Assembly (NCBI RefSeq): GCF_900277125.1
Contig: NZ_OPYN01000172.1
Span: 1-64,000, forward strand
Source: Pseudomonas inefficax
GTDB taxonomy: Bacteria > Pseudomonadota > Gammaproteobacteria > Pseudomonadales > Pseudomonadaceae
DNA: 64,000 nt
Direction of reading: 5' to 3'
Below are positions 61,728-64,000 of the stretch, one piece after another. The position numbers were made by a program, and so were the translations under genes. The number at the start of each line of letters is the position of its first letter. The stretch's first letter is position 1. The notes beneath the pieces are model-generated. The model ran no database searches, was not told the origin of the DNA, and saw only the letters and a program-made list of their open reading frames with translations.

Positions 61728-64000
61728 GGCTGGCCACCCGCCGAGGTGGAGCCGGCAAGCAATGCCTGCAAGGCAGCATCCGGCTCGATTGCGGTCGTCA
61801 GCTGAAGCGAGCCTTGGCCAACCTCGTAGCGCACCCGGGCGCTGCAACCGGGGGTAACGCCAGCCAGGCGGGCATAGCCGTTCTGGTCGACCATACCCTG
61901 GCGCTGGGTGCCATCGGACAACGTCGCCACGTAGGCCGTGCCCGCAATCGGCGTACCGTCGGCATGCACCAGGCGAAACTCGATTTCCTCCTGCGACGGT
62001 GCAGGCGGCTCACCGTAACGTGCAGGCGCCTTGACCTGGGCGATGGCATGCAACAGTAGTGGCTCGGGGCAACCGATTTCGATGCGGCCATCACCCAGTT
62101 TGATGAAGGCCCCACCGCAGCTCAGGGTCAGGGACGTTCGGCTATCGATGTGCACGTGGCCGTTATGGCTGGTGATCGACACATCGTCATTGGCCTCCAC
62201 CCGCAGTTGCCCGCCGACCTGCACACGCTTGTCCTGCGCGACCCGCTCGCTGGCCTCGAGGCCAACCATCACGTTCAACGCCCCGCCAACGGCCAACGAC
62301 TTGCCCAGGCCTATGCTTTCGACTTTGCCAAGGGCGACCGTTTCGCTCTTGCTGGCGCCGACCTTGACATTGCGGTTGCCACCTATGTGCACCACTTCGT
62401 CATGCTCGACGCGCTCGCTACGATCGTTGCCGATGAAGGTGGTTTCGTTGTGTTTCACGACGTTGTTCTGGTCGCGCTCGGCATGAATGAATACTTCCTG
62501 CCGCCCCAGTTCGTCCTCGAAGCGCAACTCGTTGAAGCCATCGCCTTTGTGGGTCTGGCTCTTGATGGTCATGCGGGTCTTGTGTTCCGGCAGGTCGTAC
62601 GGCGGCAGCTGGTCACCGCAGTAGGTGCGCCCGGTGATCACCGGCTGGTCAGGGTCGCCATTGACGTACTGGACAATCACATCCTGGCCAATACGAGGAA
62701 TCGCCATCGCCCCCCAACTGCCACCGGCCCAGCCTTGCGACACCCGCACCCAGCAGGAACTGAATTCGTTGTTGCTGCTTTCACGGTCCCAGGGGAAGCT
62801 GACCTTGACCCGCCCCCACTGATCGCAAAAAATCTCTTCCCCCGGCGGGCCGACCACGGTGGCCATGTGCGGGCCATCGATGCGCGGCTTGGCCAAGGGT
62901 GCCGGGCGCCATTCGGCCATGCCTTGCACCAGCAGCGCATCGTTCACATAGCGGGTACCTTGTTCGGCGCCAGCGGCTTCTTCCTGCAGGCTGGAGAACT
63001 GCGTACCTTCGTGGCGCAGGCTGATCACGCGCCAGTGCACATTGAGGTCTTCGCGCGGGTGGCCGACGAGGGTGAAGCTCAGGCCTGGCTGCAGGCGCAC
63101 ATCATCGCCCTGTACTTCGGCCTGGCGGGCGTCATGGCGAAGCGCCGTCAGCCGCGTTTCAGTGAAGGGCTTGCCGACCGCATCGCGCTTGTAGCGCCCC
63201 GGGTAATCAAAAAACTCGTAGTCCGGCGACTGGTGCGTGATTCCGCTGGCCTGAGCCTTGTGCTCCTGACGATAGGCCGGGTTGGTGAAGGTGTAGTCGC
63301 GCTGCACCTGCCGCGCAGTACGCACCTGCTCGCAATAGCGCAAACGCCGCAGGCAGGCACGGGCCTGGTCGCCACCGCTACGGGCGTGGTACAGCACCTT
63401 GTCGGGGCCGAGATCGTCTTCATCCAGCCAAAGCGCCTCATCACCTTCGGGCTTGAGCATGCCCCGGCTGAGCAACCCAAGCGATAGCAGGCGATCGGTA
63501 ACGATCAGCGTGTGCTGCCTGGCGCAGTGTGCAAAGCGGTAGACAAAGCCCTCTTCAGCGGCAAGGCGATGGATGAAGTCGAGGTCGGTTTCCCCCGCCT
63601 GGACACAAAACTCACGCACCTGGTGCTCGGCGCTGCTATTGAGCTCGAATCGGGTAATGCCCTGGCGCTTGAACATCAGTTCAAGAATCTGCGGTACGGT
63701 TTTCTGCTGGAAGATGCGCCAGTTCGAACGCAAGCGGGCGCGGGCCAGTTGCGGCTCGACCACGGCGTGGTAGCGCGTGCGACAGAAGCTGGTTTCACCC
63801 TGGCTGAAGGCGCTGACCAGGCCATGCACATGGCGCAGTGGCCGATCTGCGCAATAAAGGGTGAATAGCGCAGGCTTGTCGAGCACCTGGCCGAAGTCGA
63901 CATCACTGTCGTAACTGACAAGTTCAAGTCTCAGTTCAAATGGCTGACTGATGGCTTCTTCCAGCTTGAATGAAACCACTTCGAACTCCGTGCGCCCGGC
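61724..64000 (-). CDS. vgrG: T6SS spike protein VgrG (5' end outside the window)
   Basis: At least 758 residues; the reading frame stays open to the right edge (upstream codons read AGRTEFEV), so the start is missing. Gp27-like base (EEGFVYRFAHCARQHTLIVTD), gp5 OB fold (VVGPPGEEIFCDQWGRVKVSFPWDRES), then SCWVRVSQGWAGGSWGAMAIPRIGQDVIVQYVNGDPDQPVITG. The beta-helix/DUF2345 region (residues ~530-670) ends near FIKLGDGRIEIG. A ~90-residue C-terminal extension (EIEFRLVHADGTPIAGTAYVATLSDGTQ) looks like a transthyretin-like domain used to hold cargo effectors. Translationally coupled to the effector. Confidence 0.93.
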   Translation of the reverse strand, partial: AGRTEFEVVSFKLEEAISQPFELRLELVSYDSDVDFGQVLDKPALFTLYCADRPLRHVHGLVSAFSQGETSFCRTRYHAVVEPQLARARLRSNWRIFQQKTVPQILELMFKRQGITRFELNSSAEHQVREFCVQAGETDLDFIHRLAAEEGFVYRFAHCARQHTLIVTDRLLSLGLLSRGMLKPEGDEALWLDEDDLGPDKVLYHARSGGDQARACLRRLRYCEQVRTARQVQRDYTFTNPAYRQEHKAQASGITHQSPDYEFFDYPGRYKRDAVGKPFTETRLTALRHDARQAEVQGDDVRLQPGLSFTLVGHPREDLNVHWRVISLRHEGTQFSSLQEEAAGAEQGTRYVNDALLVQGMAEWRPAPLAKPRIDGPHMATVVGPPGEEIFCDQWGRVKVSFPWDRESSNNEFSSCWVRVSQGWAGGSWGAMAIPRIGQDVIVQYVNGDPDQPVITGRTYCGDQLPPYDLPEHKTRMTIKSQTHKGDGFNELRFEDELGRQEVFIHAERDQNNVVKHNETTFIGNDRSERVEHDEVVHIGGNRNVKVGASKSETVALGKVESIGLGKSLAVGGALNVMVGLEASERVAQDKRVQVGGQLRVEANDDVSITSHNGHVHIDSRTSLTLSCGGAFIKLGDGRIEIGCPEPLLLHAIAQVKAPARYGEPPAPSQEEIEFRLVHADGTPIAGTAYVATLSDGTQRQGMVDQNGYARLAGVTPGCSARVRYEVGQGSLQLTTAIEPDAALQALLAGSTSAGGQP

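Overview
The window is a chromosomal segment of a fluorescent Pseudomonas, most likely of the P. putida group. The core gene order aat-ate-infA / clpA-clpS / cspD / icd / idh / nudix-mnmA-hflD-purB is the one I remember from P. putida KT2440. The DNA is GC-rich, and intergenic spaces are crowded with Pseudomonas-type REP palindromes, usually as head-to-head pairs. No CRISPR, rRNA, prophage or insertion sequence was seen.

Layout. 1-2178 (-): N-terminal part of a giant LapA/MapA-like surface adhesin (retention module, LapG-type TAAG site, tandem 224-residue repeats), preceded by about 0.9 kb of AT-rich gene-free DNA. 3120-3207: tRNA-Ser(UGA). 3342-9244 (+): yccA, an NCS2 nucleobase permease, the overlapping tusDCBE-ybiB operon (tRNA 2-thiouridine sulfur relay), and a glutathionyl-hydroquinone reductase. 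9362-16964 (-): cysG, serS, crcB, rarA, lolA, ftsK. 17410-19175 (+): aat, ate (N-end rule transferases) and infA. Opposite lie clpA-clpS, so tagging and degradation parts of the N-end rule are neighbours. 22242-26478: cspD and two different NADP isocitrate dehydrogenases (dimeric icd, monomeric idh) transcribed divergently. 26682-34385 (+): nudix hydrolase, mnmA, hflD, purB, roxA, GNAT, topB. 34621-43854: metabolic singletons (PuuB-like oxidase behind a striking nested palindrome, alpha/beta hydrolase, TSUP transporter, nudC, dienoyl-CoA isomerase-like crotonase, nhaB, lipocalin, RNase Z, P-loop kinase).

43996-52379 is a complete reductive pyrimidine/hydantoin catabolic locus: amidohydrolase and NCS1 permease on one strand, hydA-preT-preA on the other, and a RutR-like TetR regulator. 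Two related 16-bp candidate operators lie in the divergent promoter region. The regulator is preceded by a 37-codon remnant of a VOC/glyoxalase gene whose stop overlaps the regulator's start. Next come a higBA toxin-antitoxin pair with two matched palindromic operators, a GH15 glycosidase, and the zwf-gnd pentose phosphate pair.

58068-64000 (-) is the accessory part: a type VI secretion island reading vgrG (runs off the right edge), a membrane-anchored PoNe-like PD-(D/E)xK DNase effector, two PoNi-like immunity paralogues of different base composition, and a stand-alone PAAR tip protein. This island and the adhesin are the segments most likely to vary between strains.
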